In this document: one piece after another, positions 50,048 to 59,448 of the stretch
Numbering within the stretch: the first letter of the stretch is position 1
Layout of the letters: the number at the start of each line of letters is the position of its first letter
Assembly: GCF_016798245.1 (NCBI RefSeq)
Contig: NZ_JAEUZA010000003.1
Span: forward strand, 62,001 to 126,000
Length of the DNA stretch: 64,000 nucleotides
Direction: 5' to 3'
Origin: Alkalicoccobacillus gibsonii
Lineage (GTDB): Bacteria; Bacillota; Bacilli; Bacillales; Bacillaceae_D
Position numbers and translations under genes: made by a program
Notes under the pieces: model-generated
Seen by the model: the letters and a program-made list of their open reading frames with translations, nothing else
The model's database searches: none
Told to the model about the DNA's origin: nothing

Positions 50048-50866
50048 ATGGATTCATTAGATTTTTTGAAGAAAAATATGCCATTTATAAAGCAACTGTT
50101 TAAAGGTGATGTAGCTGTTGGATTAATTGATGATACACACGTATTGTATTGGGAAGGCACTGACTCTATTGGCTTAAAGGCTGGTGACCCGCTTGAAAAA
50201 GGCTATGAAAACTATAGTTTTTTACAAAATAACGATGTCACTCACGCTGTCGTTCCTAAGGAGGTTTTCGGTTATGAATATACAATTACATACGTGCCAA
50301 TAAAAGATGAACAAGATGAGATATTAGCTGTGATAAGCGTAAATAATAGTGGTAACGAATTAGAGAAAATTGAAAAATTAATGGGCGAGACTTCAGAGAT
50401 CACGGAGAATCTACTTAGCGGGATTCAACAAGTGGCTGCTCACTCGGAAGAGCTGTCTGCCACGTCAGATCAATTATTAAGAAATGCTGTAAAAACGGTC
50501 GATGAATCAAATGCCGTATCCAATGTGACCAATTTCATTGGGGATATTTCTCGCCAAACGAATTTGATTGGCCTAAACGCTGCCATTGAAGCAGCACGCG
50601 TTGGTCAGGCTGGTGCTGGTTTTGGTGTTGTTGCGAAAGAAGTAAGAAAGCTATCAGATGAAACAAAAAAAGCAGCCACTCAAATTGATGATACTTTACT
50701 GAAGATACAGACATCAATCAAGAGTATGCAAGAAGAAATTAGTGGGATTACGGATGCATCGAATGACCAAGCTCAGCTTGTTGCTGATTTTATGAAAAAT
50801 ATTGAAACCTTAAACACGCAAAATCAAGAGTTTAAGCGTTATGTCAAATCGTTAAATAACTTATAA
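50048..50866 (+). CDS. Soluble chemoreceptor-like protein (YfmS type)
   Basis: 272 residues with no membrane segment. The N-terminal about 100 residues form a small sensor domain ([30 protein letters not shown]). The methyl-accepting signalling hairpin follows, with the conserved tip [42 protein letters not shown]. Such cytoplasmic receptors interact with CheW/CheA clusters. The SigD-type -10 in front is consistent with motility control. GAGAGGATG is a weak-looking ribosome binding site. The closest match I know is B. subtilis YfmS. Confidence 0.85.
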   Translation: MDSLDFLKKNMPFIKQLFKGDVAVGLIDDTHVLYWEGTDSIGLKAGDPLEKGYENYSFLQNNDVTHAVVPKEVFGYEYTITYVPIKDEQDEILAVISVNNSGNELEKIEKLMGETSEITENLLSGIQQVAAHSEELSATSDQLLRNAVKTVDESNAVSNVTNFIGDISRQTNLIGLNAAIEAARVGQAGAGFGVVAKEVRKLSDETKKAATQIDDTLLKIQTSIKSMQEEISGITDASNDQAQLVADFMKNIETLNTQNQEFKRYVKSLNNL

Positions 50867-50874
50867 AATGAAAA

Positions 50875-50908
50875 ACACTCGTCCCAACATGTTTGAGACG
50901 AGTATTTT
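50875..50908. terminator. Bidirectional terminator
   Basis: ACTCGTC pairs with GACGAGT around 13 bases, followed by ATTTTACT and preceded by AAAAAC, between convergent genes. Confidence 0.75.
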
Positions 50909-50926
50909 ACTGTTATGAGTGCTTTT

Positions 50927-52456
50927 TTAGTTACGAATCATATAATCAAATGCACCGAGTGAAGCAGTAGCACCTGATCCCATTGAAATAATGATTTGGT
51001 TGTACGCACTATCGGTGCAATCTCCGGCTGCGAATAGACCTTTGACGCTTGTTGCGCCTTGCTTGTCTACTACGATCTCGCCCATACGATTACGTTCAAC
51101 AGACTCATCTAACCATTCTGTGTTAGGCACGAGACCAATTTGAACGAACACGCCATGTAAGGCCACGTGATGAATCTCTTCGGTTGCACGATCCTTATAC
51201 GAAATCCCGTTTACACTTGTGTCACCAGTGATTTCGGTAGTTTGTGCATTCGTGATAACCGTTACGTTTGGTAGGCTATTCACACGATCCTGAAGAACAC
51301 TGTCTGCTTTAAGCTCAGGCGCGAATTCAAGAACAGTTACATGGTTAACGATCCCCGCAAGGTCGATCGCTGCTTCAATTCCGGAGTTTCCTCCGCCAAT
51401 CACCGCAACATCTTTCCCTTCAAATAATGGACCATCACAGTGCGGGCAGTAAGCCACACCTTTATTTTTAAATTCTTCTTCACCAGGTACGCCAACATTT
51501 CTCCAGCGTGCACCAGTTGAAAGAATGACTGTTTTTGCTTTGAGTACGGCATCGTTCTCAAGCGTTACCTCGAACAGGTCTTTTTTCTCTAAATGCTTCG
51601 CTTTTTGAAGGTTCATGATGTCGACACTGTAGTTCTTCACATGCTCTTCAAGACTTGCAGCTAGCTTTGGACCTTCTGTATGAGGAACACTAATGAAGTT
51701 CTCAATGCTTAATGTATCCATAACTTGACCACCAAAACGCTCAGCAACGATTCCAGTACGAATTCCTTTACGAGCAGCATAAATCGCTGCACTTGAACCA
51801 GCTGGACCACCGCCAACAACAAGAACATCAAATGGATCTTTTGAAGCTAGCTCTTCCGCGTCAACACCAACACCCATCTTAGCGATGATTTCTTCCGTGC
51901 TCATGCGACCACTTCCGAATGATTGACCATTTAAGAAAACGCTTGGTACGGCCATAACCTGCTTATCCTCAACCTCATCTTTAAAGGCTGCTCCGTCAAT
52001 CATGGTGTGCGTGATATTAGGGTTTAATACACTCATCATGTTTAACGCCTGAACCACGTCAGGGCAGTTATGACACGTTAAGCTAATATATGATTCAAAG
52101 TGAAATTCACCTTTAATTTGTTTAATTTGATCAATAACTGATTGATCCACTTTTGGAGCTCTACCACTTACTTGAAGCAATGCCAAGACAAGAGATGTGA
52201 ACTCATGACCTAAAGGAACACCGGCGAATGTTACGCCAGTGTCCTCTCCTACACGGTTTACACTAAAACTTGGCGTTCTGGGTAGAGCAGCCTTTTCAAT
52301 CGTAATTCTCTCAGACATAGCAGAAAGTTCATCGAGAAGAGCGATCATATCTGTTGATACTTTATCGTCTCCTGCGTTCACTTTAATGACAATGTCATTT
52401 TCTAAAAGCTGCATATATTGATTGAGCTGTGACTTAATCTCTGTATCCAGAACCAT
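50927..52456 (-). CDS. ahpF: Alkyl hydroperoxide reductase subunit F
   Basis: 509 residues, the standard length. The N-terminal glutaredoxin-like domain has the disulfide C128-x-x-C131 (TCHNCPD), the FAD loop is [10 protein letters not shown] (215-224), the thioredoxin-reductase disulfide is C337-x-x-C340 (YCPHCDG), and the C-terminal FAD motif is LFAAGDCTD. It transfers electrons from NADH to AhpC. It follows ahpC by 15 bases with AGGAGTG before the ATG, so they are one operon. Confidence 0.96.
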   Translation of the reverse strand: MVLDTEIKSQLNQYMQLLENDIVIKVNAGDDKVSTDMIALLDELSAMSERITIEKAALPRTPSFSVNRVGEDTGVTFAGVPLGHEFTSLVLALLQVSGRAPKVDQSVIDQIKQIKGEFHFESYISLTCHNCPDVVQALNMMSVLNPNITHTMIDGAAFKDEVEDKQVMAVPSVFLNGQSFGSGRMSTEEIIAKMGVGVDAEELASKDPFDVLVVGGGPAGSSAAIYAARKGIRTGIVAERFGGQVMDTLSIENFISVPHTEGPKLAASLEEHVKNYSVDIMNLQKAKHLEKKDLFEVTLENDAVLKAKTVILSTGARWRNVGVPGEEEFKNKGVAYCPHCDGPLFEGKDVAVIGGGNSGIEAAIDLAGIVNHVTVLEFAPELKADSVLQDRVNSLPNVTVITNAQTTEITGDTSVNGISYKDRATEEIHHVALHGVFVQIGLVPNTEWLDESVERNRMGEIVVDKQGATSVKGLFAAGDCTDSAYNQIIISMGSGATASLGAFDYMIRN

Positions 52457-52471
52457 GTTTTATGACACTCC

Positions 52472-53035
52472 TTAGATTTTACCTACTAGATCAAGGCTAG
52501 GTGTAAGTGTTTCTGTTCCTTCTTCCCATTTTGCAGGGCATACTTCACCTGGATTGTTACGAACATATTGAGCTGCTTTAATTTTGTTTACTAGGATGCT
52601 TGCATCACGGCCGATACCGTCTGCATTCACTTCAACTGTTTGAATGATACCATCCGGATCGATTACGAACGTACCACGATCAGCAAGACCTGAAGCTTCG
52701 TTTAATACTTGGAAGTTACGAGAAATCGTTTGTGATGGATCACCAATCATAGTGTATGTGATCTTACCGATTTTCTCTGAGCTATCATGCCAACCTTTGT
52801 GAACGAAGTGCGTATCTGTTGAAACAGAGTATACTTCTGCACCAAGTGCTTTTAAATCTGCGTATTGGTTTTGTAGATCCTCTAGTTCTGTTGGGCAAAC
52901 AAAGCTGAAGTCAGCAGGGTAGAAGCAAACAACGCTCCATTGACCTTTAAAGCTATCGTTTGTAACCTCAACAAACTCACCATTTTTGTAAGCTTGTGCT
53001 GTGAATGGAAGTACTTCTGAACCGATAAGTGACAT
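52472..53035 (-). CDS. ahpC: Alkyl hydroperoxide reductase subunit C (typical 2-Cys peroxiredoxin)
   Basis: 187 residues. The peroxidatic Cys is C47 in FSFVCPTE and the resolving Cys is in GEVCPAKW near residue 166; GGLG-like and C-terminal segments that slow over-oxidised forms are bacterial in type. It reduces hydrogen and organic peroxides. AGGAGG lies ten bases before the ATG at 53035; the nine extra residues of the longer frame include that site. The upstream AT-rich region contains a PerR-like inverted repeat. Confidence 0.97.
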   Translation of the reverse strand: MSLIGSEVLPFTAQAYKNGEFVEVTNDSFKGQWSVVCFYPADFSFVCPTELEDLQNQYADLKALGAEVYSVSTDTHFVHKGWHDSSEKIGKITYTMIGDPSQTISRNFQVLNEASGLADRGTFVIDPDGIIQTVEVNADGIGRDASILVNKIKAAQYVRNNPGEVCPAKWEEGTETLTPSLDLVGKI

Positions 53036-53102
53036 AAATAAACATCCTCCTAATATGAACATTAAGCCATCGCTTAATGATAGTTATTCTAATTACATAC
53101 TT

Positions 53103-53115
53103 ATTATTAAATAAT
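53103..53115 (-). promoter_or_regulatory. AT-rich inverted repeat upstream of ahpC, possible PerR site
   Basis: ATTATT-A-AATAAT is a perfect 6-1-6 inverted repeat 68 bases upstream of ahpC. It is similar to, but not an exact match for, the 7-1-7 PerR box (TTATAATnATTATAA). Confidence 0.4.
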
Positions 53116-53203
53116 TATTACTGTTTGTCAACAAGTATGATCGATCTTTTTTATCAAAATTTTAAGCTGTTTTGCGTAATACGGGGATATAGATCTTCAA
53201 ACC

Positions 53204-53233
53204 ATTATCATTTAGCGCATTTGGAATGATAAT
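53204..53233. promoter_or_regulatory. Perfect 9-base inverted repeat before the lipoprotein gene
   Basis: ATTATCATT (53204-53212) and AATGATAAT (53225-53233) are exact inverted copies with 12 bases between them. The half-sites resemble Fur-family half-sites but the spacing does not. Confidence 0.45.
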
Positions 53234-53312
53234 CAAAAGAATGAATGAATCTTTAAATAACCTTTTAGTCCAAGTCTCATACGGGTAAGGAATGGAAAGA
53301 GGAGGGATTAAA

Positions 53313-54341
53313 TTGAAAAAGGTAACAGCAATAACTGGTATGGTTTCGTTTGCTTGTATCCTTGTTGGTTGTAATACCTCAAATGAACAAACTCAAAACA
53401 CGGAATCGGTTGAAAATAATACGGAGGAACAAACGGAAGGAAGTGGAACGGATACTCAAGAGGATAAAGGAACGGACACCGAAACAGTTGAATCGAGTGA
53501 AACAGACGATCTGAGTGATACAGAGGACGAGAAGGAAGAAGCGTATGAGGAAGTACAGGAAAGTGAAAATTATATGATTCAGACGGATTACGTGGACGCA
53601 ACGAATGAGTTTATTACAACATTCTCAATTAGTCGAGAGGGAGATATAGACGGATCACGCGAAGAACGTCTTGAGAGGTCCTTGTTTGAAAGTGATCCAT
53701 CTGAACAGGATATATTGAGCACGTATACTGAACTCACATTGGAAGACTCTGTGCTTACAGTTCAATTTAACGTAAGTGACGAGCAGCTACTTTCCACAAC
53801 TTCCGCCCAAAATCAGTTGTTTTACCAATCATTTTCTGGGATAAGCGATCTTTATGGGGTTGAAAAAGTGATCTTTTTAGATCCTAATGGTGGTAGAGAG
53901 ATGATTGTAGGAGGAAGTCCGCTCGATCAAACAATGAATATTGAAGAAGAAAGAGGTCAGACACGAGGCTATTATACCCTCTACGATACAGAACTCGAAC
54001 AGACCTTATTCTTACCCGGTGGCTTATTAGGTGAAGACGTTACAGAAGCTGATGGAGAACCGTTGAGTTTTGAAGAAACGGTAGAAGAAATGAAAACAGT
54101 TAATGATCATGAATTGTCCTACTCAACGGCCATCGTAGAAGGAATGGCAATCGACCATGCATCAATTGAAAATGACGTCGCAACCGTCCGTTACACAGTA
54201 GATGAAGAGATCGTCACTGAATCTGATCAGATTGTTTTCGCAAATGCTATGCAGCTCGCTGCCCTAGACTTTCATGCAACCGAGCTTGAGCTTGTAAATG
54301 AAACAGAGCGAAGAATAGTGAACTATCCTTTGATTAAGTAA
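53313..54341 (+). CDS. Putative lipoprotein with GerMN-like domains
   Basis: 342 residues. A signal peptide ends in the lipobox ILVGC (Cys about residue 20), followed by an extremely acidic Thr/Glu/Asp linker of about 55 residues. Two segments, FYQSFSGISDLYGVEKVIFLDPNGG and VFANAMQLAALDFHATELELVNET, resemble GerMN beta-alpha domains found in spore and cell-envelope proteins. TTG 53313 follows AGGAGGG; the frame starting at 53292 includes that site. It is anchored outside the membrane. The function is unknown. Confidence 0.72.
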   Translation: MKKVTAITGMVSFACILVGCNTSNEQTQNTESVENNTEEQTEGSGTDTQEDKGTDTETVESSETDDLSDTEDEKEEAYEEVQESENYMIQTDYVDATNEFITTFSISREGDIDGSREERLERSLFESDPSEQDILSTYTELTLEDSVLTVQFNVSDEQLLSTTSAQNQLFYQSFSGISDLYGVEKVIFLDPNGGREMIVGGSPLDQTMNIEEERGQTRGYYTLYDTELEQTLFLPGGLLGEDVTEADGEPLSFEETVEEMKTVNDHELSYSTAIVEGMAIDHASIENDVATVRYTVDEEIVTESDQIVFANAMQLAALDFHATELELVNETERRIVNYPLIK

Positions 54342-54365
54342 GAAACAGGCGCGTGATGAGCCTGC

Positions 54366-55445
54366 TTATGATCTGACCTTCTCGATTAATTGAAGATATT
54401 GCGTGTCGCCATAACCGATCGCTGGGAAAAGCGACAGAAGTTGTTTGACTAATTCTTTGGAAGTGAGATTTTGGTTTTGTTTAATATAACGAACGACCTG
54501 ATTCTCTTCCTTAAGCATGTCCAAGTACAAATGGACTGCTTGATACATGACTGGTATTAGGGTGTGAGTTGGTTCTTGGTGTTGCACCAAAACTTCTTGA
54601 TAAGTTGTGTCATAATGACCAAGTGTCAGCTCCACTTGATTCACCTTAAACTCATCTTCTCGAAAGCTGTGTAAGAACACTTTTCCTTCAAAGTTAGTCT
54701 GCTCAAGGTAAGCCAGCAAGGTTAATAGATTCATCTGACAGAATAGATCCTCCCCGAACCAGAGAACAATGCATTGATGCTTGGCAGAGAAAAACGGCTC
54801 TAGTGGAGCAATCACTTTATCTGTATACTTTTCAGCATTTTCTCCGTGGCCATTTGCGCGTAAGTGAATAAATGTTTCACCAAAAGGGTGTTCACTCGTT
54901 TCATTCACACACATCGCTTCATTAAAGGGGGCATAGATTGATGCTCCCATTAATTTCTGTTCTTTGAATTCCTCGTACATCATTTGACCGTTTAAGATGT
55001 GGAGAACCTCCTGATCAAATAACTCTTTATAATCTTCTTGTACCTTAGTTACCTCCAATTTTTTAGATACATCCATGTAGTTGTCAGCTCCATTCTGGTG
55101 AAAAGTAAGTTTGACTGTGGATTGAACAGGTACTCTTTGACGTTGATACTCTTTTGGTGTAAGACCAAATATCTTCTTAAACGCTCGACTGTAGGCCTCT
55201 TGAGAAGAGTAGTTATATGCAAAGGCAACATCAATGATCTTTCTATTTAAAGATAATTCGTAGGTCGATAGATACAATCTCCTAAGAAGAACATAACGTC
55301 TCATACTCATTCCAGTTAACCGGTGGAACGTAAACGAGCAATAGTAAGGCGAGTATCCCATATAGGCGGCTAGTTCATCTAAAGAAAAAGGCTCCTTTAA
55401 ACGCTTCTCAATCCAATCGATCATTACTTGTACCTGTTCTTTCAT
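54366..55445 (-). CDS. AraC-family regulator with C-terminal effector domain
   Basis: 359 residues. Two N-terminal helix-turn-helix units (FSLDELAAYMGYSPYYCSFTFHRLTGMSMRRYVLLRRL and IIDVAFAYNYSSQEAYSRAFKKIFGLTPKEYQRQ, about residues 20-105) are followed by about 250 residues of unidentified effector region, the reverse of the usual AraC order. ATG 55445 follows AGGAGTG; the seven extra residues of the longer frame cover that site. No obvious target is adjacent. Confidence 0.85.
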   Translation of the reverse strand: MKEQVQVMIDWIEKRLKEPFSLDELAAYMGYSPYYCSFTFHRLTGMSMRRYVLLRRLYLSTYELSLNRKIIDVAFAYNYSSQEAYSRAFKKIFGLTPKEYQRQRVPVQSTVKLTFHQNGADNYMDVSKKLEVTKVQEDYKELFDQEVLHILNGQMMYEEFKEQKLMGASIYAPFNEAMCVNETSEHPFGETFIHLRANGHGENAEKYTDKVIAPLEPFFSAKHQCIVLWFGEDLFCQMNLLTLLAYLEQTNFEGKVFLHSFREDEFKVNQVELTLGHYDTTYQEVLVQHQEPTHTLIPVMYQAVHLYLDMLKEENQVVRYIKQNQNLTSKELVKQLLSLFPAIGYGDTQYLQLIEKVRS

Positions 55446-55656
55446 GTGTCTCACTCCTGTATTCATTATAAGAGGTAGGAGAACTTCGTTTATGATAGTT
55501 GTTGTGGTTTCGGAAGGTTGGTGTTTTGATTATTAGTTATTTACATAGTAAGCTCTGAAAATGCTTTAATCCACCCTCTAACGCTTCAATTTATAATGTG
55601 TCGCACCAACTTTTTATTCTAATACATCAATCGTAGACGCTAACGCACCACTTCGC

Positions 55657-55699
55657 ATTCTTTAGAATTCTTAAGGTTTTCTTTTCTTCTTCTTATGAT
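55657..55699 (+). promoter_or_regulatory. Promoter and direct-repeat operator of the van-like operon (copy 1)
   Basis: Ten-base direct repeats ATTCTTTAGA and ATTCTTAAGG (55657-55676) are followed by TTTTCTTTTC, with TATGAT at 55694-55699. The same set recurs before the ligase gene. Tandem sites at one-turn spacing suit an OmpR/VanR-type response regulator. I see nothing else in 55446-55656. Confidence 0.7.
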
Positions 55700-55737
55700 T
55701 AGATGGATATGCTCATATATGAAGGAGATGAGTAGAG

Positions 55738-55983
55738 TTGGTCAGAAAATGTATTGCGAGTGTTTGTATTTTGTTCCCTTTCTTACTGTTTAGTGCGCCT
55801 ATTACAATACCTAACGACGAGAAAGTCATATTGCTCTATCATCACGACGATAATAGGGAAGAAACGAATGTGGTGTGGGATGATCTTGTTTTTGCGGATT
55901 CGAGTCATATAAGTAATGGTATGCTAGAGACAATACGTGTTTGGTTTAGGGAAGAGAAAATGGGGAGAGGAAGAGTTGATTGA
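55738..55983 (+). CDS. Small exported protein at the head of the van-like operon
   Basis: 81 residues. A signal peptide or membrane anchor (CIASVCILFPFLLFSAPITI, residues 5-24) is followed by an acidic domain of about 55 residues with no motif I recognise. It starts at TTG with GAAGGAG ten bases upstream. Its stop overlaps the sensor-kinase start (TTGA), so translation is coupled. The position suggests an accessory to the sensor, such as a ligand-binding or modulatory peptide (inference). Confidence 0.65.
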   Translation: MVRKCIASVCILFPFLLFSAPITIPNDEKVILLYHHDDNREETNVVWDDLVFADSSHISNGMLETIRVWFREEKMGRGRVD

Positions 55984-57092
55984 ATAAACGGTACTTGGCT
56001 CTAATGTTTAAGATCTTCATCATGTTGTTGCTAAGTGGGTTTTTAACTACTGCGTTAATAGCGAGTCTTCACTTTTTTTATGGGATGTCTCGAAATGATT
56101 ATGTGAATGTGTTCGACCGAATAGCCGCTTCCTTTTATGAAGCACTTAACTACTATGAGTACGTTTTCTTTGATCTTATCTTTGTTTTGTTTTTTGCTGG
56201 AATTATCTTTTGTTTTCTACTTATTGCTCACAGATATATCCGTTATTTTGTGAAAATTGAAGCAGACCTTAAAAAAATGGCAAGCGGGGAGCTTTCTAAA
56301 CGTGTTGAAGTGAAAGAGAATCATGAGCTTGGACACCTAGCGACTCAGGTGAATCAGTTAATTAAACAGCTTGAAACAACCGTGCAAGAGGAGCGAATTT
56401 CTGAACAATCAAAAACAGAATTAATTACGAATGTCTCACATGATCTTAGGACGCCGCTAACCTCCATTATGGGTTATCTTGATTTAATACAGAGAGATCA
56501 ATACAAAGATGAGGTGACTCTTAGATATTACACGGACATTGCTTATGATAAAACAAAGCAAATGAACACCATGGTGAATGATCTTTTTGAATATATCCGT
56601 ACAAAGAATCCAAAGTTAGTTTTGAACAAAGAGGAGATTGATTTAAAAGAGATCATTAACCAGATGGCAACTCATTTTTATCTGCAGATGAAGGAGGCAA
56701 ACTTGAATTTTAGAATGAGTCTTCCTGAACATGAAGTCAAGCAGACGGTAGATGGAGAAAAGCTCTCAAGAGTGTTTGGTAACATTATTGAGAATGCAAT
56801 TAAATATGGATCGGATGCCCCGCACATTGATATTCGATTAAATCAGCTAAATGAAAAGGTTGAAGTTGAAATTCGAAACTACGGGGAGCCCATTGCCCAA
56901 GCTGAGCTGCCGTTTTTATTTGAACGCTTCTATCGTGTGGATCAGTCTAGAACAAAGGACACTGGTGGATCTGGATTAGGGCTAGCGATTGCAAAAAATA
57001 TCGTTGAATTGCATGGTGGAGAAATACGTGTGACGAGTGATCAAGCAGGTACAGCATTTTATGTCACCTTGCCCATGCTAAAAGGACATTGA
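55980..57092 (+). CDS. VanS-like sensor histidine kinase
   Basis: 370 residues. Two membrane segments (about residues 10-32 and 62-84) flank a short extracytoplasmic loop of about 30 residues. A HAMP-like linker, the phosphoacceptor His154 in NVSHDLRTPLTSIMGY, and N, G1 and G2 boxes (VFGNIIENAIKYG, DTGGSGLGLAIAKNIV) follow. The layout and sequence are close to VanS kinases. The TTG start overlaps the preceding stop. Its partner regulator gene is not next to it but beyond the ligase and racemase genes. Confidence 0.9.
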   Translation: MNKRYLALMFKIFIMLLLSGFLTTALIASLHFFYGMSRNDYVNVFDRIAASFYEALNYYEYVFFDLIFVLFFAGIIFCFLLIAHRYIRYFVKIEADLKKMASGELSKRVEVKENHELGHLATQVNQLIKQLETTVQEERISEQSKTELITNVSHDLRTPLTSIMGYLDLIQRDQYKDEVTLRYYTDIAYDKTKQMNTMVNDLFEYIRTKNPKLVLNKEEIDLKEIINQMATHFYLQMKEANLNFRMSLPEHEVKQTVDGEKLSRVFGNIIENAIKYGSDAPHIDIRLNQLNEKVEVEIRNYGEPIAQAELPFLFERFYRVDQSRTKDTGGSGLGLAIAKNIVELHGGEIRVTSDQAGTAFYVTLPMLKGH

Positions 57093-57140
57093 GTCTTTAC
57101 AGAATATTTTTCTGTGGAGGCTTTTTTTGTACACTTTTTC

Positions 57141-57197
57141 ATTCTTTAAGATTCTTAAGGTTTTCTTTCTGCTTTCTTAAATGGGATTTTCTATGAT
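57141..57197 (+). promoter_or_regulatory. Promoter and direct-repeat operator before the ligase gene (copy 2)
   Basis: ATTCTTTAAG and ATTCTTAAGG (57141-57160), then TTTTCTTTC, repeat the copy-1 operator almost exactly. TATGAT lies at 57192-57197, 34 bases before the ligase start. Confidence 0.7.
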
Positions 57198-57230
57198 GAA
57201 CTCACTAACAAATGAGTGGAGAGATGAATC

Positions 57231-58313
57231 GTGAAACGGAAAACAGTAGCTATTCTTTTTGGAGGCGTATCAAGTGAACATGAGGTGTCCTTACAATCAG
57301 CCGCAGCAGTGATTGATGCGATACCAGTCACGAAATACAATGTCATTCAAATTGGTATTACGAAGGAAGGCAGTTGGTATAAGTTTGATGGGATTAGTCA
57401 GCAGATTAAAGACGGAAGCTGGGCAAGAAGCCCCTTTCTGAAACGAGTAGTTGTCAGCCCTGATCATCTTAAGCCAGGTCTCATTTTATTAGATGACGAA
57501 GGAATTAATTACATACAGGTCGACTGTTACTTTCCTGTTCTTCATGGAAAAAACGGAGAAGACGGAACGATCCAGGGTCTACTTGATATGGCGAATATTC
57601 CGTATATAGGGTGCGATACATTAAGTTCCGCGATTTGTATGGATAAAGTGATCGCACAACAATTAGTGAGTAGCGCGGGCATTTGTACCACCGACTTTAT
57701 CTCGTTTGGTCGATATGAGTATCAATTTGAGCAGGTACAACAGTGGGCAACAGAGGAAGTTGGGTATCCGGTCTTTGTAAAGCCGGCAAGATCGGGTTCT
57801 TCATATGGAATATCAAAGGTACATGATGAATTCGAATTGAAGCAAGCCATTGAACAAGCCTTTACTTTTGATGATAAGGTCCTCTGTGAAGCAATGGTTA
57901 GGGGAATGGAAGTAGGGTGTGCAGTCTATGGAAATGACTATCCTGAAACTGGCCTTATTGGAGAGATTGAACCAAGTAGAGATTTCCTTGATTATGAAGA
58001 CAAATATCACTCCGGTGAGATGAAACAGTACGTGCCAGCAAGACAAAAAGAAGACATTTTAAAAACGGTACAGCAACTAGGAGTGCAAATCTATCGCATA
58101 CTAGGATGCAAGGGATTAGCCAGGGTGGATTTTTTCATTAAAGAAAATGGAGAGATTGTGTTTAATGAAATTAATACGATGCCAGGGTTTACGCCTTCAA
58201 GCAGATATCCCAGAATGATTGCAGCTTCAGGTATTCCTTATTCAGAATTGGTTGATGAGCTAATTGAACTTGCGATGCAGGGAAGGGAAGTGAGTAGAAT
58301 TGAGTCAATCTAG
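57231..58313 (+). CDS. VanG-like D-alanine-D-X ligase (ATP-grasp)
   Basis: 360 residues. FGGVSSEHEVSLQSA (10-24), PVLHGKNGEDGTIQGLL (102-118), the phosphate loop ARSGSSYGISKV (186-197) and the metal-binding EINTMPGFT near residue 318 are seen. The sequence resembles VanG ligase more than housekeeping Ddl, for example GITKEGSWY, CDTLSSAICMDK and the omega-loop FLDYEDKY (252-259), which keeps the catalytic Lys-Tyr. It joins D-Ala to a second D-amino acid. D-Ala-D-Ser is plausible, but the acceptor cannot be decided from sequence. GTG start with GGAGAG upstream; the stop overlaps the racemase start by 14 bases. Confidence 0.9.
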   Translation: MKRKTVAILFGGVSSEHEVSLQSAAAVIDAIPVTKYNVIQIGITKEGSWYKFDGISQQIKDGSWARSPFLKRVVVSPDHLKPGLILLDDEGINYIQVDCYFPVLHGKNGEDGTIQGLLDMANIPYIGCDTLSSAICMDKVIAQQLVSSAGICTTDFISFGRYEYQFEQVQQWATEEVGYPVFVKPARSGSSYGISKVHDEFELKQAIEQAFTFDDKVLCEAMVRGMEVGCAVYGNDYPETGLIGEIEPSRDFLDYEDKYHSGEMKQYVPARQKEDILKTVQQLGVQIYRILGCKGLARVDFFIKENGEIVFNEINTMPGFTPSSRYPRMIAASGIPYSELVDELIELAMQGREVSRIESI

Positions 58314-59448
58314 AGCTTGGATGGAGGTTAACCTAGATTACCTTCAACATAATGTAGAAAGGATTCGCTCTACCATTTCCAAAAAAACGAACATCATGGC
58401 AGTAGTAAAAGCAGATGCGTATGGACATGGACTTGAACAAACGGCAATAAGCCTTTTTGAAGCAGGAGTAACGAATTTTGCAGTAGCCACTTTAGACGAA
58501 GCTGTTCAGCTAAGAAATCTCTTACCCTCTACGGACATTTTAATTTTAGGAATGACATCTCCGAAAGAGGCTTTAACCCTTTCAAGACTAAGGCTGATTC
58601 AAAGCGTGTTCTCACCAACGTATACAAAAGCTTTAGCAATAGCTGCTGGAAAAGCAGGCGTGAACCTTCAAGTAGAGATTAAAATAGATACTGGTATGAA
58701 TCGAATGGGTTACGCGTATCTTGACACCTTTCATCTTAAGGAAATCTTCTCCTACACGTATCTCCATGTACACGGTATTTATAGCCATCTTTCTGTTGCA
58801 GACAGTTTAGATCCTATAGATGTAGAAATGACCAATGTACAGGTTTCTAGATTCAATCAATGCCTAGATCAATTAAAAGGCTATCCATACGGAAAGACAC
58901 ATCTTCAAAACAGTGGGGGGATTATTAATCATTCCCATCTTACATACGACTTTGTCAGACCTGGTATTATGCTGTTCGGTATTCCTTCTGGAGAGGTCAA
59001 GGAGATTGGGTTGAAACCAGTGTTGGAACTTAAAGCAAGGATTTCAATGATCAAACCCGTTCCAATGAACGAATGGATTGGGTACGGGCGTAAATGTAAA
59101 TTCGCTACTCCGAGAAAAATTGCAACTGTGTCAATTGGGTATGCAGACGGCTATCCGAGAGCTGTTTCAGGAAAACGAGCACCTATATTAATTAATGGAC
59201 ACTTTGCTAAGCAAGTTGGAAACGTATGTATGGATCAACTGATGATTGATATTACCGATATAGATGGTATAAAGAGTGGGGATCAAGTAGTATTAATTGG
59301 AACGAGTCATGAAAAAGCAATAAGTATGGGTACGATTGCTGCTCTCGCTCAAACAATAACGAATGATCTAGCCTGTAGTCTCTCATTGCGACTTTCTAGG
59401 TATTATCATTCAACAAGTAGTAAGAAGGATGTGGAAGCGGTTGTCTAA
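58300..59448 (+). CDS. Alanine racemase, VanT-like catalytic domain
   Basis: 382 residues. The PLP lysine is K37 in MAVVKADAYGHG, the second catalytic Tyr is in SIGYADGYPRAVSG, and the NVCMDQLMIDIT segment is present. The start RAWMEVNLDYLQHNV and the DILILGMTSPKEA region resemble the racemase half of VanT, the membrane-bound serine racemase, but the acyltransferase-like membrane half is absent. It supplies D-Ala or D-Ser, presumably for the adjacent ligase. The TTG start overlaps the ligase gene by 14 bases. Confidence 0.9.
   Translation: MSQSRAWMEVNLDYLQHNVERIRSTISKKTNIMAVVKADAYGHGLEQTAISLFEAGVTNFAVATLDEAVQLRNLLPSTDILILGMTSPKEALTLSRLRLIQSVFSPTYTKALAIAAGKAGVNLQVEIKIDTGMNRMGYAYLDTFHLKEIFSYTYLHVHGIYSHLSVADSLDPIDVEMTNVQVSRFNQCLDQLKGYPYGKTHLQNSGGIINHSHLTYDFVRPGIMLFGIPSGEVKEIGLKPVLELKARISMIKPVPMNEWIGYGRKCKFATPRKIATVSIGYADGYPRAVSGKRAPILINGHFAKQVGNVCMDQLMIDITDIDGIKSGDQVVLIGTSHEKAISMGTIAALAQTITNDLACSLSLRLSRYYHSTSSKKDVEAVV

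Noticed and set aside
53101-53120. Confident PerR box upstream of ahpC
   Set aside because: The repeat is AT-rich and only 6-1-6; it does not match the 7-1-7 consensus exactly, so I list it only as a weak candidate.
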